In this document: positions 34,376-42,757 of the stretch, piece by piece | Layout: every line of letters starts with the position of its first letter | Position numbering within the stretch: the first letter of the stretch is position 1 | NCBI GenBank assembly: GCA_965659715.1 | Contig: CBFHXE010000002.1 | Location: forward strand, 39,043 to 103,042 | DNA: 64,000 nucleotides | Source: CABZJG01 sp965659715 | GTDB lineage: Bacteria > Pseudomonadota > Alphaproteobacteria > Rhodobacterales > Rhodobacteraceae | Reading direction: 5' to 3' | Position numbers and translations under genes: made by a program | The notes under the pieces: model-generated | Database searches by the model: none | Told to the model about the DNA's origin: nothing | What the model saw: only the letters and a program-made list of their open reading frames with translations

Positions 34376-35230
34376 ATGAATATATATATAGACAAACGCA
34401 ACCGTGCAGCACAGTTTCGCGAACGCCTGAGGCAAGCCTTGCAACTTAGCGGTATCAGCCAAGCCGCGCTTGCCCGCAACATCGGGGTAGACCGCTCGAC
34501 AATTTCTCAACTTCTGGGGGACAGCGGCGCCCGGCTTCCCAATGCACAAATTGTCGGTGAATGCGCCGCGGCATTGAATGTATCAGCTGACTGGCTGCTG
34601 AGCCTTTCGGACCGTCCCGAAAATGCGACGGACATCGTTGCTAACTCCTTATCGCTCACGCGCGCACCGCGTGCACTTGTGGACGAGCAAATTTATCAGT
34701 GGCACCGCGACGCCGCAGGATATAAAATTCGCCACGTCCCTGCAACTCTGCCCGATATGTTCAAAACCGATGCTATGTTGGAATGGGAATATGCACCGCA
34801 CCTTGGCCGCACAATTCAGCAGGCCATTGGCGCCTCAAAAGACCGCCTAAACTGGATGCGGCAATCGACTTCGGATTATGAAATCGCAATTCCTATTCAT
34901 GAAATGGTCAGTTTTGCCACTTCGCAGGGTTATTACCGCGATTTGCCGCCAGAGGTTCGTGCCAAACAAATAAGGTGGTTGGTGGACCTGTGCGATCAAT
35001 TTTATCCGCGGGTTAGAATTTATCTTTTTGATAGCCGGCGGCTGTATTCAGCGCCGGTCACCGTGTTTGGGCCGCTTCTAGCAGTGCTCTATGTGGGCCG
35101 CCATTATCTGGCCTTTCGCGAAAGCGAACGGGTTCACAGCTTTACCGAGCATTTTGACGCTTTGATCCGAGAGGCGTCTTTTGCCACCCAAGAGTTGGAG
35201 CAGTTTTTCAAAACCCATGTAAAGAGCTAG
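34376..35230 (+). CDS. XRE-family transcriptional regulator with an unrecognised C-terminal domain
   Basis: 284 residues. A Cro/C1 helix-turn-helix spans about 14-75 (LSGISQAALARNIGVDRSTISQLLGD). The remainder (about 95-284) contains no domain I can name; it includes a YEIAIPIHEMVSFATSQGYYRDLPPEVRAKQIRWLVDLC stretch of the kind seen in metabolite-sensing or short crp-like regulators. The ATG 34376 lies in A+T-rich DNA without a clear Shine-Dalgarno. It is divergent from the DUF2061-desaturase pair (104-bp gap) and may control it. Convergent with the aldo-keto reductase. Confidence 0.75.
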   Translation: MNIYIDKRNRAAQFRERLRQALQLSGISQAALARNIGVDRSTISQLLGDSGARLPNAQIVGECAAALNVSADWLLSLSDRPENATDIVANSLSLTRAPRALVDEQIYQWHRDAAGYKIRHVPATLPDMFKTDAMLEWEYAPHLGRTIQQAIGASKDRLNWMRQSTSDYEIAIPIHEMVSFATSQGYYRDLPPEVRAKQIRWLVDLCDQFYPRVRIYLFDSRRLYSAPVTVFGPLLAVLYVGRHYLAFRESERVHSFTEHFDALIREASFATQELEQFFKTHVKS

Positions 35231-35232
35231 CA

Positions 35233-36279
35233 TCAATACGGCATGGGATGCGCTTTATGGGCATCGGTAATATCATCTAGACACTCTTGGCTTAGCACCA
35301 CATCGCTTGCTCCAAGGATATGTTCAAGCTGCCCAAGCCGGGTGGCGCCAAAGATGGCCGAGCACATGAACGGTCTGGTGCGGCACCACGCCAACGCCAT
35401 ATGAACAGGATCAATCCCATGTTTTCTGGCAATTGCTAAATAGGCATCCACTGCGGGATAGACCCTTGGATTTGCGCGACCGCTGAGGTTTTCAACCAAC
35501 GACATACGCGATCCTGCGGGAATATTTCCGTCTTGGTATTTGCCGGTTAAAAACCCTGCTGCAAGCGGGGAAAAGGCTATTAAACCAACGTCTTCGTTTA
35601 CGCTTAGCTCCGCTAGGTCTGTGTCATACAGCCGGCATAAGAGCGAGTATTCATTTTGCATTGTTGCCACTCTTGGCAATCCACGATCTTCGGAAAGACG
35701 AAGCCACTGCGCAGTGCCCCAGGCGCTTTCATTAGACAAACCGAAGTGGCGGATAGTGCCCTTCTCGACCTCTTTCTGCAACGCTTCAAGACAATCTTGC
35801 ATATTGGCAAGCGTTGCGGCCTTATCCTGCCCTGATGGATCATAGGTCCAGTTCTGGCGAAACATATAAGAGCCACGATTGGGCCAGTGAAACTGATAGA
35901 GGTCGATATAATCGGTTTGCAGCCGCCGCAGGTTGCCTTCGATTGTCTCAGCAATTGTTTCAGATGAGATCGGCGCGCCGTCCCGCGTGTGTTTTAAACC
36001 TGCACCCGAATGTTTGGTGGCAAGGATATAATTGCCGCGCCGCGCCGGGTTTTTGGCATTCCATGTGCCAATGATTTCCTCTGTTCTTCCAATGGTTTCC
36101 TTGGATATCGGGTTCACCGGATACATTTCCGCCGTGTCCAAAAAGTTGATCCCATTATCCAGCGCCATGTCAATTTGCGCGTGGCCCTCTGCTTCGGGTG
36201 TCTGGGTGCCAAATGTCATTGTGCCAAGGCATAACTCGGACACCATCACACCGCTGCGGCCCATTGGATTTTTTCTCAT
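35233..36279 (-). CDS. aldo/keto reductase (Tas-like)
   Basis: A 348-residue (beta/alpha)8 NADP-dependent oxidoreductase of the Tas/YghZ group. Catalytic residues appear as D and Y in LDTAEMYP, K in ILATKHSG and H in YQFHWPNRG. The final segments FGATRLGQLE bind the cofactor phosphate. Tas relatives reduce small aldehydes and ketones; the physiological substrate is unknown. Separated from the next gene by about 320 bp; its stop lies 2 bp from that of the convergent regulator. Confidence 0.87.
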   Translation of the reverse strand: MRKNPMGRSGVMVSELCLGTMTFGTQTPEAEGHAQIDMALDNGINFLDTAEMYPVNPISKETIGRTEEIIGTWNAKNPARRGNYILATKHSGAGLKHTRDGAPISSETIAETIEGNLRRLQTDYIDLYQFHWPNRGSYMFRQNWTYDPSGQDKAATLANMQDCLEALQKEVEKGTIRHFGLSNESAWGTAQWLRLSEDRGLPRVATMQNEYSLLCRLYDTDLAELSVNEDVGLIAFSPLAAGFLTGKYQDGNIPAGSRMSLVENLSGRANPRVYPAVDAYLAIARKHGIDPVHMALAWCRTRPFMCSAIFGATRLGQLEHILGASDVVLSQECLDDITDAHKAHPMPY

Positions 36280-36566
36280 ATTGCTTACTTTCCTTCTATA
36301 TTTTGGCTTAGTTGTGATCTATTTCATAGCCATATGCAATCAAGCATTCCCCAGATATATCCGTGCGAAAGCAAAAAAACATCACAAACAGATAGGGCTT
36401 GAAACCGCGCAAAACCCATGTCGGTATTGCGTCTTTATCGCGGCAGTATCGCGGAGGTGCGAAAATGGATGCCATTTTACCAGATGATCTGGATAACGAT
36501 CTTAAATTCCTCTGAATTCAATTCTTGTTTAGCGAATGAAAACCACCACAAATATGTCAATTTTCA
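36280..36566. other. intergenic region with short dyads
   Basis: About 290 bp without a convincing gene between the aldo-keto reductase start and the LexA-type promoter. Seen: direct repeats of ATCGCGG (about 36437-36455), a perfect 7-3-7 dyad AAAATGG-ATG-CCATTTT (36462-36478) and a 5-3-5 dyad (36480-36492). A 16-codon frame (36465-36515) with a GGAGG Shine-Dalgarno 7 nt before its ATG overlaps these and could be a leader peptide. Confidence 0.45.
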
Positions 36567-36595
36567 TTGAGAACAAAAAGTGAACAATGTATAGT
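36567..36595 (+). promoter_or_regulatory. SOS promoter: sigma70 boxes with embedded LexA site
   Basis: TTGAGA (36567-36572), 17-bp spacer, TATAGT (36590-36595). Inside lies GAAC-N7-GAAC (36571-36585), the complement of the GTTC-N7-GTTC LexA box of alphaproteobacteria. Predicted transcription start (about 36602) nearly coincides with the ATG at 36603, so the mRNA may be leaderless. Confidence 0.85.
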
Positions 36596-36602
36596 GCGAG
36601 TC

Positions 36603-37223
36603 ATGCAAACGACTCTTTTAACTCGAAACCAATCCCCCAAGTGGCCGGCGCTTACGGTTCTGAAAGATATTGATCTGGATCTGGGGCGGGTCCATGAATG
36701 TGCCGGCCGCGCGCGGCGCGTCTTTGCGCTGATGCTGGCGGCGCGCACCAGCGGTCCGGTGCTATGGATTGCGCCGGCATACGGAACCGACAAGCTTAAT
36801 CCCGATGGCATGCTACGTTTTGTTGATCCGGGGCGGTTTATCTTTGTGGCCCCGCAGCGCACCGAGGATCTTTTATGGTCAATGGAAGAGGCGCTGCGCA
36901 GCGGCGCGGTGCCTTTGGTGGTGGCCGATATGCCGGGGTTTCCCGCCCTTACCCCGGTGCGCCGGCTGCATCTGGCCGCCGAGGCAGGCGCGGCGCAGGC
37001 CCCGCGGCCGCCGATTGGCCTGCTATTGACGCCGGATGCAGGCGGCGCGCAGGGGGTGGAAACCCGCTGGGTGATGCAGCCGGACATGGCCCCGGACATG
37101 GCCAAAGAGCTGCCGCACGATCATCTGCGCTGGCATCTGGCACGCAGCCGCGCGCGCCGTGCACCGCCGCGCGACTGGCATATTTTGCAAAACTCGGCCT
37201 TCCCGTTTGAAATCGCCTCTTGA
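36603..37223 (+). CDS. imuA: ImuA-like SOS mutagenesis protein
   Basis: 206 residues. A degenerate RecA/SulA-like fold: LDLGRVHECAGRARRVFALMLA, GPVLWIAPAYG, DPGRFIFVAPQRTEDLLWSMEEALRSGAVPLVVADMPG, and a basic C-terminus with ARSRARRAPPRDWHI, all typical of alphaproteobacterial ImuA. In the usual cassette ImuA and ImuB recruit the error-prone polymerase DnaE2; here no imuB or dnaE2 follows (the next gene is an MFS transporter). The LexA-type promoter supports DNA-damage induction. ATG 36603 is chosen; an upstream TTG at 36567 lies in the promoter. G+C-rich repeats in the middle look genuine. Confidence 0.78.
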   Translation: MQTTLLTRNQSPKWPALTVLKDIDLDLGRVHECAGRARRVFALMLAARTSGPVLWIAPAYGTDKLNPDGMLRFVDPGRFIFVAPQRTEDLLWSMEEALRSGAVPLVVADMPGFPALTPVRRLHLAAEAGAAQAPRPPIGLLLTPDAGGAQGVETRWVMQPDMAPDMAKELPHDHLRWHLARSRARRAPPRDWHILQNSAFPFEIAS

Positions 37224-37323
37224 GGGTGGGCCATCTTGCAAAAATCACCTCTCCTGCAAAAAAATTCTGGGCACTGACGACAATCGACTTGCAAGCGGAT
37301 TAAAAAATGCTCCAGATGCCCCT

Positions 37324-38544
37324 ATGCGATTACTTTTATCCTTTGCTGCTTTATTTTTATCCGTTGTATTACTGCAATTGTCCACCGGCGGCGTTGGCCC
37401 GTTGGATGCGCTCTCTGGATTTGCATTAGATTTCACCACACAGCAAATTGGTTTGCTTGGCTCGGCGCATTTCGTCGGGTTTTTTATCGGCTGCTGGTGG
37501 GCCCCTCGGGTGATGGGATCGGTGGGCCACTCACGCGCCTTTGCCGCCTTTACAGCCGCAGGCGCAATCGGGCTTTTGGCGCACATGCTGGTGATCGACC
37601 CCTATGCCTGGGCGCTGATGCGGGTGGCCTCGGGGCTTTGCGTGGCTGGCTGTTACACGGTGGTCGAATCCTGGCTTCAGGCCAAGGTTACAAATGCCAC
37701 CCGCGGCCGCACCATGGGCACCTACCGCGTGGTGGATATGGGCGGATCCCTTGCCGCCCAGCTTTTGATCGGGGTTCTGACGCCAGCCAGTTATGTCTCG
37801 TATAATCTATTGGCGCTTTTATGCTGCGCCACCTTGATCCCGATCACCTTGACCAAAGTCACACAGCCCGAAGTCCCACGCGCACCGCGCCTGCGGCCGA
37901 TGCTTGCCGTCGAGCGCTCACCGCTGGCGGCGGCCGGCGTTGTGGTGGCCGCTCTTTCGGGGGCCTCTTTTCGCATGGTCGGGCCGATTTATGGCCAAGA
38001 GGTCGGATTGGCCGTGGATCAAATTGCATATTTTCTTGCCGCTTTCGTTCTTGGCGGGGCATTGGCACAATACCCGACAGGCTGGCTGGCGGATAAATTT
38101 GATCGCCGCTGGGTATTAATATGGCTATCGGTTGCGGCAATCTGCAGCTGTCTTGTGACTATTTTTGTGCCCTCAAGCAGCCAAACCATGATTTTGCTCA
38201 CTGCAGGCCTATTTGGTTTGACCACTTTTCCCATTTTTTCGGTGGCCGCCGCCCATGCCCATGATTTTGCCAGCTCGGATGAACGGGTCGAGCTGTCAGC
38301 GGCCTTGATGTTTTTCTTTGCCACTGGCGCGATTGCAGCGCCCTATCTTGCCTCTGAGCTTATCGAGCTTTTTGGACCTGCTGCGCTGTTTGTGATGATT
38401 GCGTTAGGACATGCGATCTTGGTCATCTTTGGCGTTTGGCGGATGCGTGCACGTCCAACGGTGGAAGACAAAACACCCTATGTCTATTCACCGCGAACCT
38501 CCTTTACCATCGGCCGTTTGCTCAGCCGTAATCGCAAACCATAA
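37324..38544 (+). CDS. MFS transporter (YcaD-like)
   Basis: A 406-residue protein with about 12 transmembrane helices, and the MFS loop motif visible as GWLADKFDRRWV between TM8 and TM9. The N-half contains SGLCVAGCYTVVESWLQAKV and NATRGRTMGTYRVVDMGGS, a pattern of the YcaD/UMF-like exporters with unknown substrates. I start at ATG 37324, directly before the first hydrophobic helix; the frame extends upstream into the imuA gene. It lies 100 bp after imuA and may be co-transcribed. Confidence 0.88.
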   Translation: MRLLLSFAALFLSVVLLQLSTGGVGPLDALSGFALDFTTQQIGLLGSAHFVGFFIGCWWAPRVMGSVGHSRAFAAFTAAGAIGLLAHMLVIDPYAWALMRVASGLCVAGCYTVVESWLQAKVTNATRGRTMGTYRVVDMGGSLAAQLLIGVLTPASYVSYNLLALLCCATLIPITLTKVTQPEVPRAPRLRPMLAVERSPLAAAGVVVAALSGASFRMVGPIYGQEVGLAVDQIAYFLAAFVLGGALAQYPTGWLADKFDRRWVLIWLSVAAICSCLVTIFVPSSSQTMILLTAGLFGLTTFPIFSVAAAHAHDFASSDERVELSAALMFFFATGAIAAPYLASELIELFGPAALFVMIALGHAILVIFGVWRMRARPTVEDKTPYVYSPRTSFTIGRLLSRNRKP

Positions 38545-38646
38545 AACTCCAGCGCAACGGCTTCCGGGTCAAAGCCGCCTATGCCCCCTTTCGTCCTGTG
38601 CCAACATGCGCTAGACGAAACCAACGCAAATTTTAGGGTCTGCTAT

Positions 38647-40359
38647 ATGACACGCCATCTTATCACCTCGGCCATTCCTTATATCAACGGGGTCAAACAT
38701 CTCGGCAATCTGGTGGGCAGCCAGTTGCCGGCAGATTTGTTCGCCCGTTATCAACGCGGACGCGGTCATGAGGTGCTTTATCTTTGTGCGACAGACGAGC
38801 ATGGCACACCCGCCGAACTGGCCGCGGCAGAGGCCGGACAGCCAGTGGCCGAATACTGCAACGAAATGCACAGCCTGCAAGCCAAGATATCCGATGGCTT
38901 CCGGCTGTCTTTTGATCACTTTGGCCGCTCGTCCGGACCGCAAAACCATGCTCTGACCCAGCATTTTGCCGGACGGCTTGCTGCCGCCGGATTGATCCGA
39001 GAAGTCAGCGAAACCCAAATGTATTCGCCAACCGACGGGCGCTATCTGCCAGACCGGTATATCGAAGGCACCTGCCCGAACTGCGGCTTTGAAGAGGCGC
39101 GCGGGGATCAATGCGACAATTGCACCAAACAGCTTGATCCGACCGATTTGATCAATCCGCACTCGACTGTTTCCGGCGCGACCGATCTGCAAGAGCGCGA
39201 GACCAAGCACCTCTATCTGGGGCAAAGCCAGATGCGCGATAAACTGCAGGCTTGGATTGACAGCAAAGCCGACTGGCCGGTGCTGACCACCTCGATTGCC
39301 AAGAAATGGCTCAATGACGGCGACGGGCTGCAGGACCGCGGCATTACCCGCGATCTGGACTGGGGCATTGCGGTTAAAAACGGCGATCAGGACTGGCTCG
39401 GCATGGAAGGCAAAGTGTTCTATGTCTGGTTCGACGCCCCGATCGAATATATCGCCTGCGCGCAGGAATGGGTGGATGCCGGCAAAGGCAGCGATTGGGA
39501 ACGCTGGTGGCGCACCGATAAAGGCGCAGAGGATGTGACCTATACCCAGTTTATGGGCAAAGATAACGTGCCGTTTCACACCCTGTCGTTTCCGGCCACG
39601 ATCTTGGGCTCGGGCGAGCCGTGGAAGCTGGTGGATTATATAAAGTCGTTCAACTATCTCAACTATGATGGCGGTCAGTTCTCCACCTCGCGCGGGCGCG
39701 GTGTGTTCATGGATCAGGCTCTTGAGATATTGCCCGCCGACTATTGGCGCTGGTGGCTTTTAAGCAATGCGCCGGAAACCTCGGATACCGAATTTACATG
39801 GGAGCTGTTTCAAGCAAATGTGAACAAAGATCTGGCCGATGTGCTGGGCAATTTCGTCAGCCGAGTAACCAAATTCTGCCGCTCAAAATTTAGCGAAGCG
39901 GTGCCCGAAGGCGGCGCATGGGGAGACCAAGAGCAAGCCCTGATTGACGAGCTCAGCGGCCGCATCCGCGCCTATGAGCAGCATATGGACACCATGGAGG
40001 TGCGCAAATCAGCCGCCGAGCTGCGCGCGATTTGGGTTGCCGGCAATGAATACCTGCAAGCCGCCGCACCGTGGTCGACCTTTAAGGAAAATCCAGATCA
40101 AGCCGCAGCGCAGATCCGCATGGCACTAAACCTTATCCGGCTTTATGCAGTGCTTTCGGCGCCGTTTATGCCCGATGCGTCCGAAACGCTTATGGGCGCG
40201 ATGCAGACCGAAGATGACAGCTGGCCAGCAGATGTACAAAAGGCGCTTGAGGCGCTGGCGCCGGGACATTATTTTACCGTACCGGATGTGACCTTTCGCA
40301 AAATCACTGATGACGAACGCGATGCTTGGAAAGAGCGCTTTGCTGGCAATCGCGACTAA
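38647..40359 (+). CDS. metG: methionyl-tRNA synthetase
   Basis: A 570-residue class I synthetase charging initiator and elongator tRNA-Met. The HIGH-type motif is HLGN in IPYINGVKHLGNLVG (near residue 18); the zinc knuckle has four cysteines in CPNCGFEEARGDQCDNC; the KMSKS-type loop is FSTSRG in GGQFSTSRGRGVFM; the anticodon-binding helical domain follows with DLADVLGNFVSRVTKF. It lacks a C-terminal EMAP-like domain, normal for this short type. ATG 38647 is chosen because homologues begin TRHLITSAIPY. Confidence 0.95.
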   Translation: MTRHLITSAIPYINGVKHLGNLVGSQLPADLFARYQRGRGHEVLYLCATDEHGTPAELAAAEAGQPVAEYCNEMHSLQAKISDGFRLSFDHFGRSSGPQNHALTQHFAGRLAAAGLIREVSETQMYSPTDGRYLPDRYIEGTCPNCGFEEARGDQCDNCTKQLDPTDLINPHSTVSGATDLQERETKHLYLGQSQMRDKLQAWIDSKADWPVLTTSIAKKWLNDGDGLQDRGITRDLDWGIAVKNGDQDWLGMEGKVFYVWFDAPIEYIACAQEWVDAGKGSDWERWWRTDKGAEDVTYTQFMGKDNVPFHTLSFPATILGSGEPWKLVDYIKSFNYLNYDGGQFSTSRGRGVFMDQALEILPADYWRWWLLSNAPETSDTEFTWELFQANVNKDLADVLGNFVSRVTKFCRSKFSEAVPEGGAWGDQEQALIDELSGRIRAYEQHMDTMEVRKSAAELRAIWVAGNEYLQAAAPWSTFKENPDQAAAQIRMALNLIRLYAVLSAPFMPDASETLMGAMQTEDDSWPADVQKALEALAPGHYFTVPDVTFRKITDDERDAWKERFAGNRD

Positions 40360-40445
40360 CACCGCAAATTGCAGAGGGTGCATCGGGAAAAACTGAGCAG
40401 TAATTTGATCGTAAATATCGCGGTTTTTCAGGAAGGACCTGCAGC

Positions 40446-41219
40446 ATGATCTTAAAAGGCAAAACCGCAATCGTCACCGGCTCGACCTCGGGCATAGGAT
40501 TGGGGCTGGTACGGGGTCTGGCCGAAGCCGGCGCAGATGTGGTTCTCAATTCCTTCACTGGTACACCGCAAGATCATGCAATGGCCGATGCGATTGCCGC
40601 AGAATTCAAGGTATCGGCGCGCTATGTCTCGGCAGATATGCGTGATGGCGATGCCTGCCGCCAGTTGATTGCCGATGTGGGGCGCTGTGATATTTTGGTG
40701 AACAATGCAGGGGTGCAGCACGTAGCACCGATTGATCAGTTTCCAGCCGGCAAATGGGATGATATCGTCGCGATCAACCTCAGTTCGGCCTTTCATACAA
40801 CTGCAGCTGCACTGCCGATGATGCGCGTGGCAGGTTGGGGCAGAGTTGTGAACATTGCCTCGGCGCATGGCCTGACGGCCAGCCCGTTTAAATCCGCCTA
40901 TGTCGCGGCCAAACATGGTATCGTCGGCCTGACCAAAACCACAGCTTTGGAAACCTCAGAAGAGCCGATCACTGCCAACGCCATCTGCCCCGGTTATGTG
41001 TTAACGCCTCTTCTAGAGGCACAATTGACTGCAACGATGGAAAAATACAGCATGAGCCGCGACGAGGTGATCGAGAAGGTTATTCTTGAACGGCAGCCAT
41101 CGCGCAAATTTGCAACCGTCGAGCAATTGGCCGGTACCTGCTGCTTTTTATGCTCCGAGGCTGCCGAGCAAATTACCGGCACCACCATCAGTATGGATGG
41201 CGGCTGGACGGCAATGTGA
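40446..41219 (+). CDS. bdhA: D-3-hydroxybutyrate dehydrogenase (SDR)
   Basis: 257 residues, classical short-chain dehydrogenase: cofactor motif TGSTSGIG (11-18), NNAG (about 87-90), catalytic Ser in NIASAHG, and Y-x3-K in AYVAAKHG. The substrate-loop sequence ICPGYVLTPLLEAQL and the ILERQPSRKFATVEQLA segment are typical of 3-hydroxybutyrate dehydrogenase. It oxidises the PhaZ product to acetoacetate with NAD+, closing the PHB cycle, though the pha genes are 33 kb away. AGGA precedes ATG 40446. A short GCCGC/GCGGC hairpin (41227-41240) lies after the stop, without a T-run. Confidence 0.9.
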   Translation: MILKGKTAIVTGSTSGIGLGLVRGLAEAGADVVLNSFTGTPQDHAMADAIAAEFKVSARYVSADMRDGDACRQLIADVGRCDILVNNAGVQHVAPIDQFPAGKWDDIVAINLSSAFHTTAAALPMMRVAGWGRVVNIASAHGLTASPFKSAYVAAKHGIVGLTKTTALETSEEPITANAICPGYVLTPLLEAQLTATMEKYSMSRDEVIEKVILERQPSRKFATVEQLAGTCCFLCSEAAEQITGTTISMDGGWTAM

Positions 41220-41263
41220 TCAATTGGCCGCTTTTGCGGCACGCGCCGCAGCCGCTTAAAACC

Positions 41264-42730
41264 CTAGCTGTTTAATCGCCGGATCAACTGCCTCTGTTTT
41301 TGCGCCCAAGGCAGATTTTGTTCGATCTCAGAGGATAGATGAAACAGCAGCTCATCCGCCCCGAACTTGGCGGCCAGATGAATGCCAATCGGCAAATCAT
41401 CAGACGTCCAATAGGTCGGCAGGGATATCGCAGGCTGCCCAGAGGCATTGAAAACCGCCGTATAGGGCGAATAGGCAAAAACTCCATCAGCCCCGTTTCG
41501 ATAGTCGACAAAATCCTGATTTGTCGGCTTGTACCGGCCCACAGTCGCCGGCGGCTGCGCAAGCGTCGGGCTGAGCAGCACATCAAAATGGCGAAACACA
41601 TCCGCCATGGTGCGGCCAAATCCATGGATTACCCCCACAGCGTCCAAGTAATCCGCGCCGCAAAGCGATTTTCCGTATTCAAAAGCCCCGCGCGTTACCC
41701 CATCCATGGGATAAAGTGCTGGGTTGTCCGCGCCGATTTTGGCGCGCAGGGCAAGATGCACACCGGTGGCGACGATTTTGGTCCAGGCCTGCATCATTTT
41801 CTGGACTTCTGCGCCAATCTCGAATTCCCATGGATGAACATCATGGCCAAGGTTTTTCAAAGCATCTGCCGCCTGAACTACCGCACGGGCGCACTCTTGG
41901 TGGATTGGATTGCCTGCAAAGTCGCGATCTAGATAGAGTATTTTCAGGCGCTCTGGCCTATTTTCAAGTGCTACCACATGGCTGTCTTTTAAGGGCGGTG
42001 CGTAATAAGGCGCGCCCAAATCCGGCCCAGCGCAGCTGTCCAAAAGCACCGCCGTATCTCTTAAGGAACGGGTGAGAAACCCGTCAATCGCCATGCCGGC
42101 CCAGCCCTCACCGTGAAACGGGCCATCGGGAAGCCGCGCGCGCGTTGGTTTAAAGCCCACAAGTCCGCAGCACGATGCCGGTATGCGCACCGATCCGCCC
42201 CCGTCCGAGCCATGGGCAACGGGGACAATTCCGGCCGCAACGGCTGCGCCCGATCCCCCGGACGAGCCACCAGAGGTATGATTGCTATTCCATGGATTGC
42301 GCGTCGGCGCGCCGTAAAATCCTGCTTCGGTCACTGGCCCAACACCGAACTCGGGTGACGTTGTGCGCCCAAATGGCACCAGCCCAGCCTGCCGCATCCG
42401 ATCAAAGATAGATGAGTTTTGCGAAACATTTGAGCGGGCAAAAAGCTGAGATCCACTGTTGGTATGAAAATCGACGGCTTCAGCGCCAAGGTCTTTGATC
42501 AAGGTCGGAACGCCATATAGCGCCGCCGCTCTATCCGTTTCAGCCAGCAGCTTTTCACCTGTTGCTTCATCAATATGGGATAGGGCATTGAGCGCAATAT
42601 TGTGCTTTTGCGCCCGCCGCGCAGCCTCCTGTAACAGCGCTTCGGGTCGAACTGCATTCTGGCGGATTTTTTTCGCCAGAGCGACTGCGTCCAGTTCAAA
42701 AAACTCTGCTATTTCGCTGTGTTTCATCAC
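41264..42730 (-). CDS. amidase (amidase-signature family)
   Basis: 488 residues of the amidase-signature family (Ser-cisSer-Lys triad). The lysine is in PTLIKDLGAEA, the glycine/serine-rich core is NSNHTSGGSSGGSGAAVAAG with GSDGGGSVRIPASCCG carrying the nucleophile region. It hydrolyses amide bonds in small molecules or cyclic dimers; the substrate cannot be derived. It follows the dimethylglycine-dehydrogenase-like gene by 27 bp on the same strand, so both probably form an operon for a methylated amide or amine. Confidence 0.88.
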   Translation of the reverse strand: MMKHSEIAEFFELDAVALAKKIRQNAVRPEALLQEAARRAQKHNIALNALSHIDEATGEKLLAETDRAAALYGVPTLIKDLGAEAVDFHTNSGSQLFARSNVSQNSSIFDRMRQAGLVPFGRTTSPEFGVGPVTEAGFYGAPTRNPWNSNHTSGGSSGGSGAAVAAGIVPVAHGSDGGGSVRIPASCCGLVGFKPTRARLPDGPFHGEGWAGMAIDGFLTRSLRDTAVLLDSCAGPDLGAPYYAPPLKDSHVVALENRPERLKILYLDRDFAGNPIHQECARAVVQAADALKNLGHDVHPWEFEIGAEVQKMMQAWTKIVATGVHLALRAKIGADNPALYPMDGVTRGAFEYGKSLCGADYLDAVGVIHGFGRTMADVFRHFDVLLSPTLAQPPATVGRYKPTNQDFVDYRNGADGVFAYSPYTAVFNASGQPAISLPTYWTSDDLPIGIHLAAKFGADELLFHLSSEIEQNLPWAQKQRQLIRRLNS

Positions 42731-42757
42731 TGGCTTCCCTCTTTGGCGCTGATGCCT

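Noticed and set aside
36418..36570. 50-codon plus-strand frame upstream of imuA
   Set aside because: No Shine-Dalgarno and runs into the LexA promoter; the 16-codon frame inside it with a good GGAGG is the only one worth noting.
37231..37246. 16-bp identity (CCATCTTGCAAAAATC) with 52383-52398
   Set aside because: Flanks do not match and no third copy was seen; likely chance or very old relic.
38611..39579. 322-codon open frame on the minus strand opposite metG
   Set aside because: Completely antisense to a well-conserved synthetase gene; composition is that of a shadow frame and no family is recognisable.
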